Part shown: in pieces, positions 1-11,283 of the stretch
Position numbering within the stretch: the stretch's first letter is position 1
Layout: every line of letters starts with the position of its first letter
Source: Psococerastis gibbosa
Taxonomy: Eukaryota; Arthropoda; Insecta; Psocodea; Psocidae
Assembly: GCA_963971405.1 (NCBI GenBank)
Contig: OZ020492.1
Coordinates: forward strand, 7,130,001-7,194,000
DNA length: 64,000 nt
Reading direction: 5' to 3'
The notes under the pieces: generated by a model
Told to the model about the DNA's origin: nothing
Database searches by the model: none
What the model saw: the letters and a program-made list of their open reading frames with translations, nothing else
Translations under genes and position numbers: made by a program

Positions 1-530
1 TGGCCAAGGGACCTGGGTCCATAAATAGTCCTTAAATAAATAACTACTAATAACTATAATGTCATCGGGCTTGTTGTGCAACAACGTTTTTTTTTTCTTC
101 AAAAATATATATCAATATACGAAACATTTTAAAATTTCTAATAGCGCAATTAGCAAATTTCTGCAGGCTCCATTCGAACGCTCTCCCATTACAAAGAGAA
201 TCTTCATTTTTGCAAAAGACATTTTATTATAATAAAAGTGACACTCTAAGAGGCCATTAAGTAAATTAATTTTTTCTCCCGTGAAATTAGTAGCAGGGGA
301 GGAAAGAAATAAATAAATTGTAAATATAAAGGATACTGCGATAATTTCATTTTACAAATGTCTGCCAAACAAAAACAAAGAAAAAGAGAAACATGTATGA
401 ATTATAATGAATTATAGATAAAACTTTCAGCGCTAAGTGTAGGGTGAAGTTTTCTCTATCTTACTGGGGTTGGATTTAAGCACATAGGCGTGGGCTAGCG
501 GGTGAATAAAGTTATTTTTCCTAATTTTTC

Positions 531-1200
531 ACTTTTCTATTTATACGTAAGTGTAAGGAAAGCTTTGTGATGGTCAAAAGTTTAGATATTCCAACAATGG
601 ATTTCAAAGTTAGGCGGCTATTCCATCTGTCAATAAACCGTAATTTGTGCATCAATAATAAGTCTCTACCATATTATAACTTAATTTATAATAGATAAGT
701 TAAGTAGCTACATAATAGTCTCCTTAAAACAAACATCTTAACAATTTTTGACGCACAAATGACGGATTATTGACAGATGTAATAGCCACCTTATGAGATT
801 CCAGGAATAAAAAAGGGCTTTTTCGAAATGGCTGTCTGTATCTGCCTGTGTATGGATTTGTGAACAAAACACTCAATGGATTTCGACGAAATTCGAGATG
901 TAGGTTAATAAAACTAATATCTCGGAATAAATTTGTATATTGGATTACATCAATGTTGGGGGGTTCGATCCTAAGAAGAAAGACCGAAGTGTCTAAAAAA
1001 ATTCTCTAAAATGTCTTCAACTTTTTTTTTTTTTTAACCACATTTATATTGTAGTCGTTTTCAATATAAACAAATCCCATTGGGTCATTAGGTTCTGGGG
1101 GCAAAAGGAAAAATTACCAAATAATAATTTTTCTGTGGAACCATTCTATTTATGCTTTCCTCAGGCTTGTTTGAGGGTTTTAGTTTTGAAGGAAAAATTG
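531..1200 (+). mobile_element. Q repeat copy 1 (Helentron/INE-1-like), degenerate, interrupted
   Basis: This is an old, diverged copy of the family seen best at 58117-58950. The left end (TTTATACGTAAGTGTAAGG then AAAGCTTTGTGATGG) matches the family's 5' hairpin region. After a MITE insertion the copy resumes with the decayed TGTC microsatellite, the 'gatttcgacgaaattcg' block, a short G run, a T-rich block and the 'ttgtagtcgtt' block. The 3' terminal block with the stem-loop is not recognisable. No coding capacity is seen. Confidence 0.65.
613..790. mobile_element. MITE, Harbinger-like (family H copy 1), inserted in Q copy 1
   Basis: This 178-bp element has terminal inverted repeats (GGCGGCTATTCCATCTG at left, matched by CAGATGTAATAGCCACC at right) that extend inwards about 40 bp through 'gtcaataa..cgtaatttgtgc'. 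It is flanked on both sides by TTA (610-612 and 791-793). A 3-bp TWA duplication and GG..CC ends fit PIF/Harbinger-type MITEs. It splits the Q copy between the 'ggatttcaaag' and 'tgagattccagg' blocks, which are nearly adjacent in other Q copies. A relative lies at 37446-37628. It encodes no protein. Confidence 0.8.
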
Positions 1201-2083
1201 TTTTTTTAAGATAATATAGATACCATGACATTTTCACACATATTGTCTGGTGGTGTTATATTGGTCTGGTTATTATAGACTCTGCTTATGCATAATTGTC
1301 CGAGAATAGGAGAGATATAGGCACTATACTCCTGCCAACATCTTTTATTTTTCAATAGTTTCAATTGAACAGAATCCCAGCAGATCCGTAGAATAAGCGC
1401 ACGGGGGAAACCAAATTAAAAAATGCGCTAAATACTCGTAAACTTCCTCAAAGGTGGCGTGGAAAATGGTGCATATTATGGCGATTTAATCGGATTACAA
1501 CTCTTTCAACTTTTTGAATAGTTATATCTAAAAAACAGTGGCCCGTAGAAAAAAAGTATTTATACGTTTTTTATAGATAATAAACAGATTTACAATTTTT
1601 GTATGGGGTAATTATACGATAAAACTTAGCATTTTGCAGAAAATGGCGAAAAACCGGTTATGTGACCTTTTTTCCAGGTATCGCATCAATGAGGACTTTT
1701 TTAGATTTTATTTATGACATGATGGTGTTTTCAACAATCCTGCCAATTTTCGTACTCTCGGATGTCTACATTGACCGGACTTCTGAGCTAATAGTTCAAT
1801 AAGCAGGCAATGGGATAACTCGTACTGATTCCTTTTCTTATTGTTCTTCAGAAGCTTATTTATCTCTATTTTATTTTTTTGAAAATACAGTATATAATAT
1901 ACCTCAGTATTTATTTTACAACAAGCTGTTGCATTTTCTCTTTCTACGACTATATTTTACCCGCCTATTGGTTGATAACGGAACAATGGAACGATTATGA
2001 AATTTGGAAGTTCAGGGATAGAGACTCTACATAAAAGGAAATTGTTTCCACCGGACCTGGGTCAACCCAACCCAACCCTTTTC

Positions 2084-2222
2084 TTCTGGAGTTTCAATCT
2101 ATCGAAGGTGCCTTACCTTCACGAAAAACGTTGGGCATGTTGTTCACTACAACATTCCATATAGGACAGAGGTCTAGACCGTCAATGGGTTGTCGAGCCA
2201 CGGCGTTACATACTTTAGCCTA
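2084..2222. repeat. Repeat T fragment (dispersed)
   Basis: The sequence around 'acgttgggcatgttgttcac', 'acaacat' and 'caatgggttgtcgagccacgg' recurs in diverged form at 11750-11885, 47885-48005, 53035-53085 and 56150-56285. It is a short, old dispersed repeat of unknown class with no open frame. Confidence 0.45.
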
Positions 2223-2715
2223 TGACAGTCCATAACTAGTATATTTTCAATTTTGTAATTAATTATGTTGATCGATAAAGCCATAAAGTTGCTGAATTCA
2301 ACACTTTCTATATATTCCAACTGTGGGGACCACTTGGTCCCACATACATAGCAACCAGCCTGCTTCTAGCTTCACCTTTTTCCCGGTAGATGGCGCTGTT
2401 CACATTCACACAATTCAATATTTCTAAATCTTTTCTTTACATATTTATTTCCTTTATTCAATAATATCTTTAAGCTACCCTCTGTGTCTGATCAGCTCCT
2501 TTAGCTGGGGACACAGAGTTGGTTTGTCTACATGAAAGCAGGCTGGGTCAAATCCATTATTAATTGTAAGCATGTATCATTCTTTTCACACACCTGATAT
2601 TGTAATCATTGTTTGTTAACTCACTCTTAACATACTCAAGTGGAGTCGAAAACTACTTCAATACAAATCATCTTAAGTATTCAACCGTCCATTCAATTTC
2701 ATCGTCCAGCGACCC

Positions 2716-2790
2716 CTACACAACTGTGCTTCGGAAGGCATGTAAAGCAGACAGTCCCGGGCCTTCCTGGTTTGGAGTATCATTAATTGA
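2716..2790 (+). mobile_element. SINE1 fragment (tRNA-Glu-derived family)
   Basis: A body fragment matching 'cttcggagggcatgtaaagcaggcggtcccgggccttcc' of the SINE1 family, with several substitutions. Both head and tail are missing. Confidence 0.65.
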
Positions 2791-2819
2791 AAGAACGTTT
2801 TACGTGGACGACTTGTAAA

Positions 2820-3075
2820 TAACCCATTGAACATTGCCCTATCAACGACTACACTGGTTTTTCGGATCTTGCATTGTTTTGAATTTTGGCCGTCGGGAAA
2901 CTGGCGTACGTCCTCAATGTCAAATAAATAAATAAATATTGACTATTCATCCATTACTATGCCAATCTAGTGGAGTTGGGGCTATAAAAAAATAAAAAAG
3001 GGCTAAAAATCACACCGGCTACAAGCGATGATGCATAAGCTGAGACATTTACATACTGTAACAAGTGTGAGCCAG
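2820..3075 (-). repeat. Repeat S fragment
   Basis: This is a diverged copy of the family best seen at 13543-13840, with the blocks 'gccctatcaacgac', 'gaattttggccgtcgggaaactgg', 'cctcaatgtca' and 'accggctacaagcgatgatg'. An AT-rich stretch of about 70 bp interrupts it. No coding capacity. Confidence 0.5.
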
Positions 3076-3216
3076 ACTTAGCCATGTTCATGAGCGAGTT
3101 AATAGAGACACTATTTATTAATAAGGAAAAGAAAATATTTTTACTGGATAAATTTATTTTCAGATTTGATAACGAATCCAAAATTTCATAGTTACTTTAA
3201 AGTGGCTAATGGTGGA

Positions 3217-3378
3217 CAGGGACGGTTTCAGAAAAAGTTTTCGGGGGGGGGGGGGCGGTGACCTGAAAAATATCACGTTTCCCTTACTTGAGTAACAATT
3301 TCTCTTCATTTCCTTCAAACGTCCATTCTATCTAGTATAAACCTATTTTTCGACCCCCCCCCCAAGGATCCGTCCCTG
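3217..3378. mobile_element. hAT-type MITE with perfect 8-bp TSD
   Basis: The ends are CAGGGACGG.. and ..GGATCCGTCCCTG, the hAT-like terminal inverted repeat shared by six other elements in the window. The 8-bp direct repeat ATGGTGGA flanks it at 3209-3216 and 3379-3386. The 162-bp interior holds one G run and one C run near opposite ends, which can pair with each other. It is non-coding and must depend on a transposase supplied elsewhere. Confidence 0.85.
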
Positions 3379-3634
3379 ATGGTGGAAAAATGGCGTAGCG
3401 GAGTTCATCAATCAAGGGAATAATTGCTTAAGTTTCATTGTTTAGTTTAATTATAAAGGCACTGACTTATGGAACACATTTCACCTACGTTTCCGCTCTT
3501 CATATTTATCTGTACATGCATCGACCACGGTCTCTGACTTTTTCTACATTAGACGAGGGATCGTCAAAAAGTTTTCACTGTTAATTCATGACAGTATAAA
3601 ACTGTTAACCCAAAATTAGAGAATTAAAAAAAAA

Positions 3635-3690
3635 AAATCTAGACTTGGTGGGATTCGAACCCACGGGCCACGGGCATAGACCAGGGCATA
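3635..3690 (-). mobile_element. SINE2 fragment with B-box-like core
   Basis: On the minus strand this contains CGTGGGTTCGAATCCCACC followed by AAGTCTAGATT, matching the tRNA-like module at 27845-27890 and 22370-22410. Only the B-box half is present. Confidence 0.45.
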
Positions 3691-4132
3691 GTTTTTATTT
3701 GTTTATTTCGTTAAAAGCTGTATTTATATGCCATATAATGCAGAGGGTTCGGACCCCCCCCCCCCTCCCCCTAAAATAAATTAACTTACACTAGATAACA
3801 ATGGGTTTACAGGGGGAATTAAAAATAATTATGTTTTTAAATGTTATATAATCCACTGAACCTGCCCGCTGACCCCCCCCCCCCCCCTAAATTGGAGACA
3901 AAATCCACCCTTGCCTTTACCTTAAAGGATCTGCCATTTCAACTTCCATATAACAGTAAACGGGCACTGTAACCTTGAACAAAGCCCAAGTATTCAATAC
4001 ATACATTCATACAAATTGAATGCGGTCTTTGATGGTATAGTAGTAGCTTGTTACATGCGATCGGAGACTTGTCGTAACTCAACACACAACATTTATTTTT
4101 TATTTTTTTTATTTTTAAAAAAATGTTAAATC

Positions 4133-4350
4133 GCATACAAACAATTTAATGAACGTATCCGAGTAACCTCTTCAGTCGACTCACTAAGTCACCTAATAGG
4201 TACTTGTGTCGAGTTACGACACGTCTCCGACCGCAAGGTGAGTAGATACTCGTACAAGTACAAGCACGCTACCACATTGCCACCGAAGTCGCTACCTACA
4301 GAGGCAACTGAAGAGGTTGCTCGGATACATTCATTGAATTTTATTGTTTT
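4133..4350. mobile_element. SINE3/foldback element, most complete copy
   Basis: The element begins with 'caatttaatgaacgtatccg' and ends with the inverted counterpart 'cggatacattcattgaattt', so it has imperfect inverted ends around 'aacctcttcag'/'ctgaagaggtt'. On the minus strand the interior contains TGGCAATGTGGTAGCGTGC, which resembles a tRNA A box, but no B box is clear. Relatives lie at 21205-21363, 28622-28790, 36330-36465 and 47021-47170. It could be a tRNA-related SINE that acquired inverted ends, or a MITE. Confidence 0.6.
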
Positions 4351-5097
4351 TAGTCGAATAATCTTCCTTAATTAAATAAATAAAAAAATAATAATAATGA
4401 CAAAACTACATTACCTATAAAATATTGAATTTTTTTAGTTTTTAATAATAAGGAACATGGCACTAGTTCAGAGTGGCAAGAGTAAACCGCGCCCTACGTC
4501 TTAAAAAATTATTTTGTTGCGGGAATAAATAATTTTACATTTAAAAATATAAATATATACCATATTCACCTCAAATGTTCAACACAAATTTTTTTTTGAA
4601 ATGCGGGGTGATAAGAAAAAGTGAGCAAGAACAAAAACTCTTTGAACACCCCCGGAGCATAATCCCTGAAAGAAAATGCGCAAGCGCAGTGAACGCAATC
4701 AGGTGCAAACGCCAGGCAGTGACTTATATACCAGGATGCCCAGCACAGCGTAACGGAACAACTATAACGTAAATTCACCTTACTAAACATATCCATTGTA
4801 AGGAAATTAGGTTCCTCTAGATGTGTTCCCCGTTGATATCTCCAAGAAGATAGGCTTTGCTAGTGTAAAATGGGAACCGGCGGAGTCTAGTTGCCATCCT
4901 GTGTAGGAATAGGTGACATTTGTAAGCTAAACTTCAGCAACTGGAGAGAGATGTGTGGCTGAAAGATTTGTTTGCAGCGGTCAACATCCATAGATTTAGT
5001 CCAGCTACCTCCGGTTTATAACAGCACTGGGACACGTCGTAAGAATGTCAGACGACCGCATGCCGAACAGGATGTAAAAAGCAAGCATGACAGGTAG

Positions 5098-5275
5098 ACG
5101 GGACGCCCTCAAAAACGCTGGAAGGATGAGTTAGAAACTGACCTTCGCGAGTTGGGAGTCCGTAGAAGGTGGAGGTCCGTAGAAGGTTGTACATAACAGG
5201 GATGACTCGAGGAGTGTTGTCGAGCAGACCATAGCTCACCAAGGGCTGTAGAGCCAGAAGAAGAAGAAGCAGAGT
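5098..5275 (+). pseudogene. Non-LTR retrotransposon 3' end: reverse transcriptase C-terminal tail
   Basis: Translation gives GRPQKRWKDELETDLRELGV and then, after a frameshift near 5190, NRDDSRSVVEQTIAHQGL and a stop at 5249-5251. This matches the extreme C-terminus of insect LINE reverse transcriptases (a 'GRPxxRW..DL..LG' motif, then a 'DRDxWR..V..A..H.GL' end). The stop is followed at once by 'agagccagaagaagaagaag', a typical 3' UTR with a GAA-repeat tail. Only the last part of the element is present, as in 5'-truncated LINE copies. A close relative lies at 39127-39243. It is inactive. Confidence 0.75.
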
Positions 5276-5877
5276 CCAGCTGCCTGAGCTAAGGAAAGTT
5301 TAACCTGAAAAGGGTTGAATTGCTACAAGATCTTAGCCCTTCATCAAGGTAAAAGGTCATGTGAACAAGTAAGAGTAGGGCTTAGGAGCAGGCATGCATA
5401 TGTAAAAATGCATCCCATTGTATGAAAACAAGAAAAAGAGGATAGATCTAATAATCCTCAGATTATCCTCTCCTGCCACGATTTTTTCTTTATTTACACC
5501 GCAAATGTCCTTCAATATCCATCTCCAAGGTGTCAGGGCAATCCTATGGGCTGCAGATTACCGCGAGAGAACAAAGGCAGCGAAGTCAAGTCATTAGGGA
5601 ATTTTAAAGGCAAACAATAAAGCAATAATATATACAGTTTCAAGGCTTCTAATTGGAAATTACAAGAACACTTGCTATGTGAATCCAAACAAGGTCGTCA
5701 TAAAGATAATGAACGATGTGCGATCCGGCAAATTAAGAAGTAGGTTACGTGAGTCTCAGGCAGGAACGTATTCAGACTAAGGCAAAATTTAAGGTGGGCT
5801 ATAATATGCTCTCTGTAACGTTATGGCTTACTTTATGTACATATTGGCCGATATTTTCCACTATGGCAATTGTGTTG

Positions 5878-6240
5878 TCTGTTGTTTCCAACGCCTGCTT
5901 TCAGCATTTCTGCTTTAAGCAACCCAGTCAGCCTGCCGGGGGGAGTGAGTCTGTATGATAACTTGAGGCACCCAAAGGGCAGACTCTTTCATCTCGGGGA
6001 AAGGGGAGTCGACTGACTGGGTGGACCTCCTGATTATAATGAATTCCGAACCACTTGGGAAACATGGTAAAGTCACATAATTAAATCGGAGGTGACCAGG
6101 ACTCGACACGCGCGTAGACAGACTGGTATAGTCTCAGCGCGTTATCATGTCCCACCATGTTCCCCTGCCAACGCTGTGCACACTGCCAAGTTTGTTGCAG
6201 TTTGAAACATGCTCTGCTCTCATGGATTCAACATGGTAAG
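5878..6240 (+). mobile_element. Repeat B copy (about 350-bp SINE-like family)
   Basis: This runs from 'ttgtttccaacgcctgcttt' through 'aacttgaggcacccaaaggg' and 'gaccaggactcgacac' to 'atggattcaacatggtaag'. Other copies are at 8379-8724 (inverted, complete), 9634-9782, 11284-11660 (interrupted), 40530-40690 and 52389-52607. On the opposite strand there is a tRNA B-box-like GTCGAGTCCTGG and upstream 'gtgggacatgataacgcgct', so it may be a tRNA-related SINE. No protein is encoded. Confidence 0.65.
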
Positions 6241-7436
6241 GCTGTTGGCGAATGGTAAATGTCTGTTTGGACGAACTGTCCTATAGGCCCCCTGTGTGAC
6301 CCACAACATATTTCGTTCCATGTTATATGGTTCGCTACAGCGGTGTCTTTACTTAATTTTTTGACTGTATTTGTGGGATGTTTCTCACAAAAAACTATTT
6401 GTTTTCCGTTTCACATCATCTGTTTTATACAATAATATTTTTTATTACATTTAATTTATAATAAATAGGCTACATAGACTTCGTTCAAGGTTAGAGCCTC
6501 TGGAAAATGCTGGAAGTGGAAATTACAGATCATACAAGGCATACTTTGTCGACAGTACTTTGCTGGACAAATTAAATAATTCTCACGCCGTAGTTATGAA
6601 GGAGGATGGCACCCCAGTGCTCTAATGCATAGTGGTGCCATCCAATAATCCTAAAGACAACTTCCCAAGCGTTGCGTTGCCGATACCTGGTCTAAAGGTC
6701 AATGTCACATCTTAAATATCTACTTGGGGATGTATTATTTTTTACTATTGAAATCTAAAAATGTTCTTTAATAACTGAGGAGGTGTAATTTACTAAGTGA
6801 GTTAAAATTCAATAGCAACTTATGAAGCTAGAGACTAAAAAAAATTCTTTACTATCCGAGTTTCTTCCTAGTTCCCTTTCAGAAATGCCAGTATGTTTGC
6901 AAAGAAATTGACAACAAAACATCCAGAATGTTCCTGATGAAAGATGGTGAATTAATTGAAAATATAATAGATATTTTCGGAATTAAAAGGAATCAGAAGC
7001 AATGCCTGAATTCCTGAACGCCTGATTTTTGCCTTGTTCCTAAAGGTCTAGATGATATAAAAAATTATTTATTACAACAATTTACTATATAAAGAAGCAA
7101 AAAAAATTCGAACAAATAATTCGCTACGTCGCGTCGTCATTGGTAACAATATGCAAGGGCAATAAGTACGGGAAGTTGAATAAAATTTATATCACAATTT
7201 TAATCAGAAAGGTGCCTGTCAGACTTGAAATGGTGAAATAGAGGAGGGATAAGAGGGGAGGGGGGGATTGGGGAGGAGCGCTGAATGAGTATTGTGTTCC
7301 TGTTGCAAAAAAGAAGTGATGATGAATAATAGCGTGGCAGCGTCCACAGTATAAATGTTTAAGGATCGGAGCCCAACACGAGTTGAAATTTTTTACACAA
7401 CAGCTACATAAAATTCAATTCAATTACATACAATAG

Positions 7437-7575
7437 TTACTTCAAAACAACTAAGTCAGTGTGTGTGACGATATGGAAAAACGTTTTTGCTTTCATTCTC
7501 ACCTGAAGGGATGTTGGTTCGAATCTCATTGGTGCAATAGGACTATTGAAATATTTTGTGCAAAAACCAAGCCAT
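7437..7575 (+). mobile_element. tRNA-Glu-like SINE head
   Basis: The segment has a B-box GGTTCGAATC and an anticodon-region-like 'tttcattctcacctgaaggg' resembling the tRNA-Glu-derived head of SINE1. The stems are not intact, so it is a pseudo-tRNA within a retroposon and not a tRNA gene. Confidence 0.45.
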
Positions 7576-7882
7576 TGTTCCGTTGACCATAGCTGTGGAA
7601 GGACAATTTTTGACAGTAACTTTTGAACAACAGGCCCGTATCCAAGAAGGCTGCATGAATCACCCTCTCTTTCGGGAACGTTTTATTTTGTCGGCAGGAA
7701 ACCAAATAATCAACATAGAAAAAATTATATGATATTTAGTAAATGTAAGTAGAAATGAAAAGTTAAGTGTCTAATCATAGTTAAATTATATATTATATAA
7801 AATAAATAAATAAAACTAATTTTAAAAATTAAATTTAAATTGTTTTTGTGCATATTAAAGATTGCCTAAGCCTACCACAGAG

Positions 7883-8029
7883 CAGGGGCGGACCCTGCTC
7901 TTTTTTGAGGAGGGGTAGGGGTGGGTCAAAATAGAATAACTCATTTAGTATCGATTAAATTATAACGCAATTAATTTACTTACAGCAGATTTACTAAATA
8001 CCCCAGCCCCACTCCTGTATCTGTCCTTG
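7883..8029. mobile_element. hAT-type MITE (147 bp)
   Basis: The left end CAGGGGCGGACCC and right end TGTATCTGTCCTTG are diverged family termini. Flanks are CCACAGAG (7875-7882) and CCAGAGAG (8030-8037), an 8-bp duplication with one mismatch. The interior shares 'agtatcgattaaatta' and 'ttaatttacttacagcagat' with the copies at 25493, 36069 and 38384. Confidence 0.75.
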
Positions 8030-8378
8030 CCAGAGAGCAAACAGTTGCTGGTCTGATGGGAGTTGGCGATAGTGTGAGAAGGTTGTTGACTGTTATGCGG
8101 CTTCGCAATGGTGATGCTGAGGCATACCCCGACCATAGAGAACCATAATGGATCACTTCTCTGAGCTTAGAAAAGTGTAACCTGATAAGGTTCGAATTCC
8201 CTTAAGATCTTAGCCCTTTATTAAGGAATTAAGGAAAACGTTCTTGAGGAACAAGTAGTTGAAGTACTATTGAAGTACCTATCAGCAGGCGACACGATAA
8301 ATCACAAGGCATAAGTGCGTTCGGAAAAACGTATGGCAAAATTAAGAAACAATTATTATTTTTAGATAAGGAAGGCCT

Positions 8379-8724
8379 TACCATGTTGATTCCATTACAG
8401 CAGAACATGTTTCAAACTGCGGCAACTTGGTAGTGTGCACAACGTTGGCAGGGGAACCTGGTGGGACATGATAACGCGCTTAGGCAGTATAAGTCGAGTC
8501 CTGGTCACCTCCGATTTAATCGTGTGACTTTACCATGTTCCCCAAGTGGTTCGGAATCCACTATAATCAGGAGGTCCACCCTGTTAGTCAACTCCCCTTT
8601 CCCCGAGGTGAAAGAGTCTGCCCTTAGGGTGCCTCAAGTCAACAAACAGACTCACTCCACCCGCCAGGCTGACAGGGTTGCTTAAAGCAGAAATGCTGAA
8701 AGCAGGCGTTAGAAACAACACAGA
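8379..8724 (-). mobile_element. Repeat B copy, complete
   Basis: This is the best-preserved copy. On the plus strand it starts with 'ccatgttgattccattacag' and ends in 'gcaggcgttagaaacaacac'. It aligns over its whole length with the inverse of 5878-6240. The short open frame in it is a by-product of the repeat, since a similar frame also appears in the 52389-52607 copy. Confidence 0.7.
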
Positions 8725-9060
8725 TAAGGAAGAGGTATGCCAATAAATAAGCATTTACAAATAAATCAATTAAACTTAATGTTCGACATACTCTATGGAA
8801 AGTTTTTGGCACGTGGATAGAAATTATGACTATGAAGGCGATAAAAATTCGAGTTTAAACTTCTTAAAGGCATATGAAACTTGCAACACTTTTACTTACG
8901 ATTCTACCTAAGGGTAAATTTTTAACGTTCTGCTGCGAATGAGTTATTCTTTATTCCGGGTAATTCCATAGTCAACTTAAAATACTCTCTGTGACTTACT
9001 GTTAAAGCAGAACATTTCTTCTGCCGTCTTTAACATTACTTTAGCCATCGGCATGGTGAC

Positions 9061-9290
9061 GAAGCAGTAAAATCCGGAATGGTAGGCCGTGGTCGTTCTG
9101 AAAACTGAAAGCGTACTTCCAAACGGTTCGTCAACATCTACGGTCAACTTAAGTTGCTACTGAGCCTCCGAGACATAATCTTAGAAGTCTTCACAGTTCC
9201 ACTGAAGATATTGACCGCAGATGTTGGCGAAACGTTTGGAAGTACGCTTTCAGAACAACCACGGTCTACTATACCGGATTCTACTGCTTC
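9061..9290. mobile_element. Foldback element X, copy 1 (230 bp)
   Basis: The ends GAAGCAGTAAAATCCGG and CCGGATTCTACTGCTTC are inverted copies. The inverted arms extend about 85 bp each, through 'gaccgtggttgttctgaaag', 'gcgtacttccaaacg' and 'ccaacatctgcggtcaa'. Shorter relatives are at 23442-23523, 43179-43245 and 45125-45318. The right arm holds CTGAAGA..GAAAC, which resembles a hammerhead ribozyme core. The longest open frame overlapping it has its first part inside the element and looks accidental. Confidence 0.7.
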
Positions 9291-9633
9291 ACGACATAAC
9301 TCTGGCCGTGACAGCCTTTGTAATAACATCTTCATAGCCTGTGGAAACACACTGCGTGTTGTTGGAATCTCTGGCTTGCAGCATCTTGTCAAAGTGGACA
9401 ATCCAAACAATGTGTATTCTGCTACTGCTGCTGTTCCTATGTGTGATTCTCTTAATGACCGTGTACATAGTAGAGAATTCGAAAAAACCTTTCAGAATGT
9501 ACGTGTAGCCTATGTTTGTTTCCCCGAAACCAAAGTTAATTTAATGTCAGTGTTATACATACCATATAATGCTACAATGTTTATTATGTTTGTTTCTTTT
9601 GCAACGTTTGCTTACAGTATATTTCTTTTTTTA
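9291..9633. other. No gene seen; SINE2 fragment at about 9530-9590
   Basis: The segment 'aaagttaatttaatgtcagt' to 'ccatataatgctacaatg' is the inverse of the SINE2-associated block at 27745-27800. The rest is not recognised. A 165-codon frame runs across from the X element through this region into repeat B. It joins unrelated repeats, so I do not call it a gene. Confidence 0.4.
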
Positions 9634-9782
9634 ACAACCCAGTCAGCCTGACAAGGGGAGTGAAACTCTTAACTTGAGGCACCCTAAGGGCAGAAAATGA
9701 GACCTCAGGGAGAAGAGGAGTTGACTGACAAGGCGGACCTCCTGATTATAGCGAATTCCGAACACTTGGGGAACATAAAGTC
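9634..9782 (+). mobile_element. Repeat B fragment
   Basis: This matches the central part of the family ('aacccagtcagcctga', 'taacttgaggcaccctaagg', 'gacctcctgattata', 'gaacacttggggaacat') and lacks the distal third. Confidence 0.65.
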
Positions 9783-10060
9783 GATTTTATAGAAAAATTC
9801 GTTCGTCCACGTATCGTCCTACACACCCTTGCCAATTTCCATCAGATCCGAGTAATGTTTACACGTTCAGATAGGATCTCGGCAATCACACCTCGGATAT
9901 GATCATGGTTTAATGAGACTTTAGATTTTAGATTACTATCATGCCATGTCACTGGCTCACTGCACCCACGAGTATCAACATTGTGAAGCCTTTTTGGCTT
10001 TGTGATGTCACCGGTTTAGTAACAATTATTGTGATGTTTTTTTTTGTGTGTAAATACACG

Positions 10061-10062
<2 letters not shown>

Positions 10063-10093
<31 letters not shown>
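10063..10093. repeat. (ATT)n microsatellite
   Basis: About ten uninterrupted ATT units. Confidence 0.9.
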
Positions 10094-10269
10094 GAAGCCA
10101 TGAGCATCGGCGGACTGCTTTTGAGATGTATCTGAGACCACGATGATTTTACCAAAACTACCCAAAGACTTAATAAGCAGAATTTATATTCGTAGACAAC
10201 TTGCAAAATTTATTTGAAAAAAAAGGTTATGGCAGTGAATGTTGAAAAAGACCTTAAGGGATGCTTGGA

Positions 10270-10870
10270 GAGGATTTTTGATAAGGCAGGGTGGTCGGGC
10301 CAGTGCCACCGGTGACCCTGCGCCTAGCTTTGTAACCCTTTTCCCCGATCAGTCCTGAAATTCCTTCGAACGATCGACGTATCAGAATGTAGAGAGACTG
10401 GATCCAACGAATCAACGTTCAAAGTAGGAGGTTTCAATCGGAAACCAATCAACCCAAAGTTAAACATATGCGAAATCCATTGATCCGATACCCAATAACC
10501 AATATTGCCGTATTGGTTGAATGGGGAGGTTCTAAGTAAGGGCGTCCTAAAAAATTTCCTTTCTTTACAACAAAAAAAGGTTCCCATATAGGTTCCACTG
10601 CGCAGATGACGAAAGGAACGGGTATGGGGCGAAAGGTTCATAAAGCTTCCGCGAACGTAAGGACTTGTTCGGTTTTGAGCGAACGGGGTAGCGTTCGATG
10701 TTCCATCGAAGGGGGTAGGGGAAAGGGTGTATTTTGTGCTATCCTTCTATACCGTATTCTGCCCCCGCGGAGAACGGTTCACGACCTGTTTTTTCTTCAA
10801 TTGCTTCCCCCGAGCTAACGGTTCTGTTATAAGCTCCGCTTTGGTCTGCTTTTTCGCCCCTGGCCCCCTT
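10270..10870. other. Unique GC-richer stretch, unidentified
   Basis: The base composition is noticeably richer in G and C than the AT-rich flanks, and I find no second copy of it in the window. On the minus strand an open frame of 105 codons spans 10324-10641, and on the plus strand 70 codons span 10606-10818. I recognise no domain in either. There are no clear splice sites or start context. It could be a host exon or promoter, inserted foreign or organellar DNA, or an unrepeated transposon fragment. Confidence 0.3.
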
Positions 10871-11283
10871 CTTCATTATTTGAAGCTTTGACATGACCTA
10901 CTTTCGAACATATGGACAAAGGCTCACTGATAACCGGATGAGACAAATTCTAGTGCGGTGTCCATTTTTTGGAGCTCATCAAAATACATCAACGTGTCAA
11001 ATGAACACAAAAATACTCTAAAGGTCAAAAGCTATATTATGAGGAAACCGGAGGGGGAAAACTTTATAAAAGTAAAAAATCAGGATGCAGGAAGTTTCTA
11101 ACGTTGATCAAAAGTCACATCCTAATTAGCAAGAAAGAAAGAAAAGAAAGAGAAAAAATGGATTTATTTCCCATTTGAGCTAATTTGTTTCATCTTCCGG
11201 CAATGAAATATTCGTGAAATATGCAATAACATAATATTAAACAGGAAAACAATTTTTTTTAACTATATAAGAAGTGTTTTTTC

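Noticed and set aside
2327-2342. GGGACCA/TGGTCCC hairpin as a regulatory site
   Set aside because: A single short stem-loop with no context. Expected by chance in 64 kb.
7437-7575. Possible tRNA gene
   Set aside because: Only the B box and part of the anticodon arm fit. The acceptor and D stems do not close, so it was recorded as a SINE head.
9154-9651. Longest open frame in the window (165 codons)
   Set aside because: It starts inside foldback element X and runs through a SINE2 fragment into repeat B, joining unrelated repeats. No domain is recognisable.
10324-10641. Calling the 105-codon minus-strand frame a protein gene
   Set aside because: No recognisable domain, splice sites or homologue. 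Kept only as a compositional anomaly.
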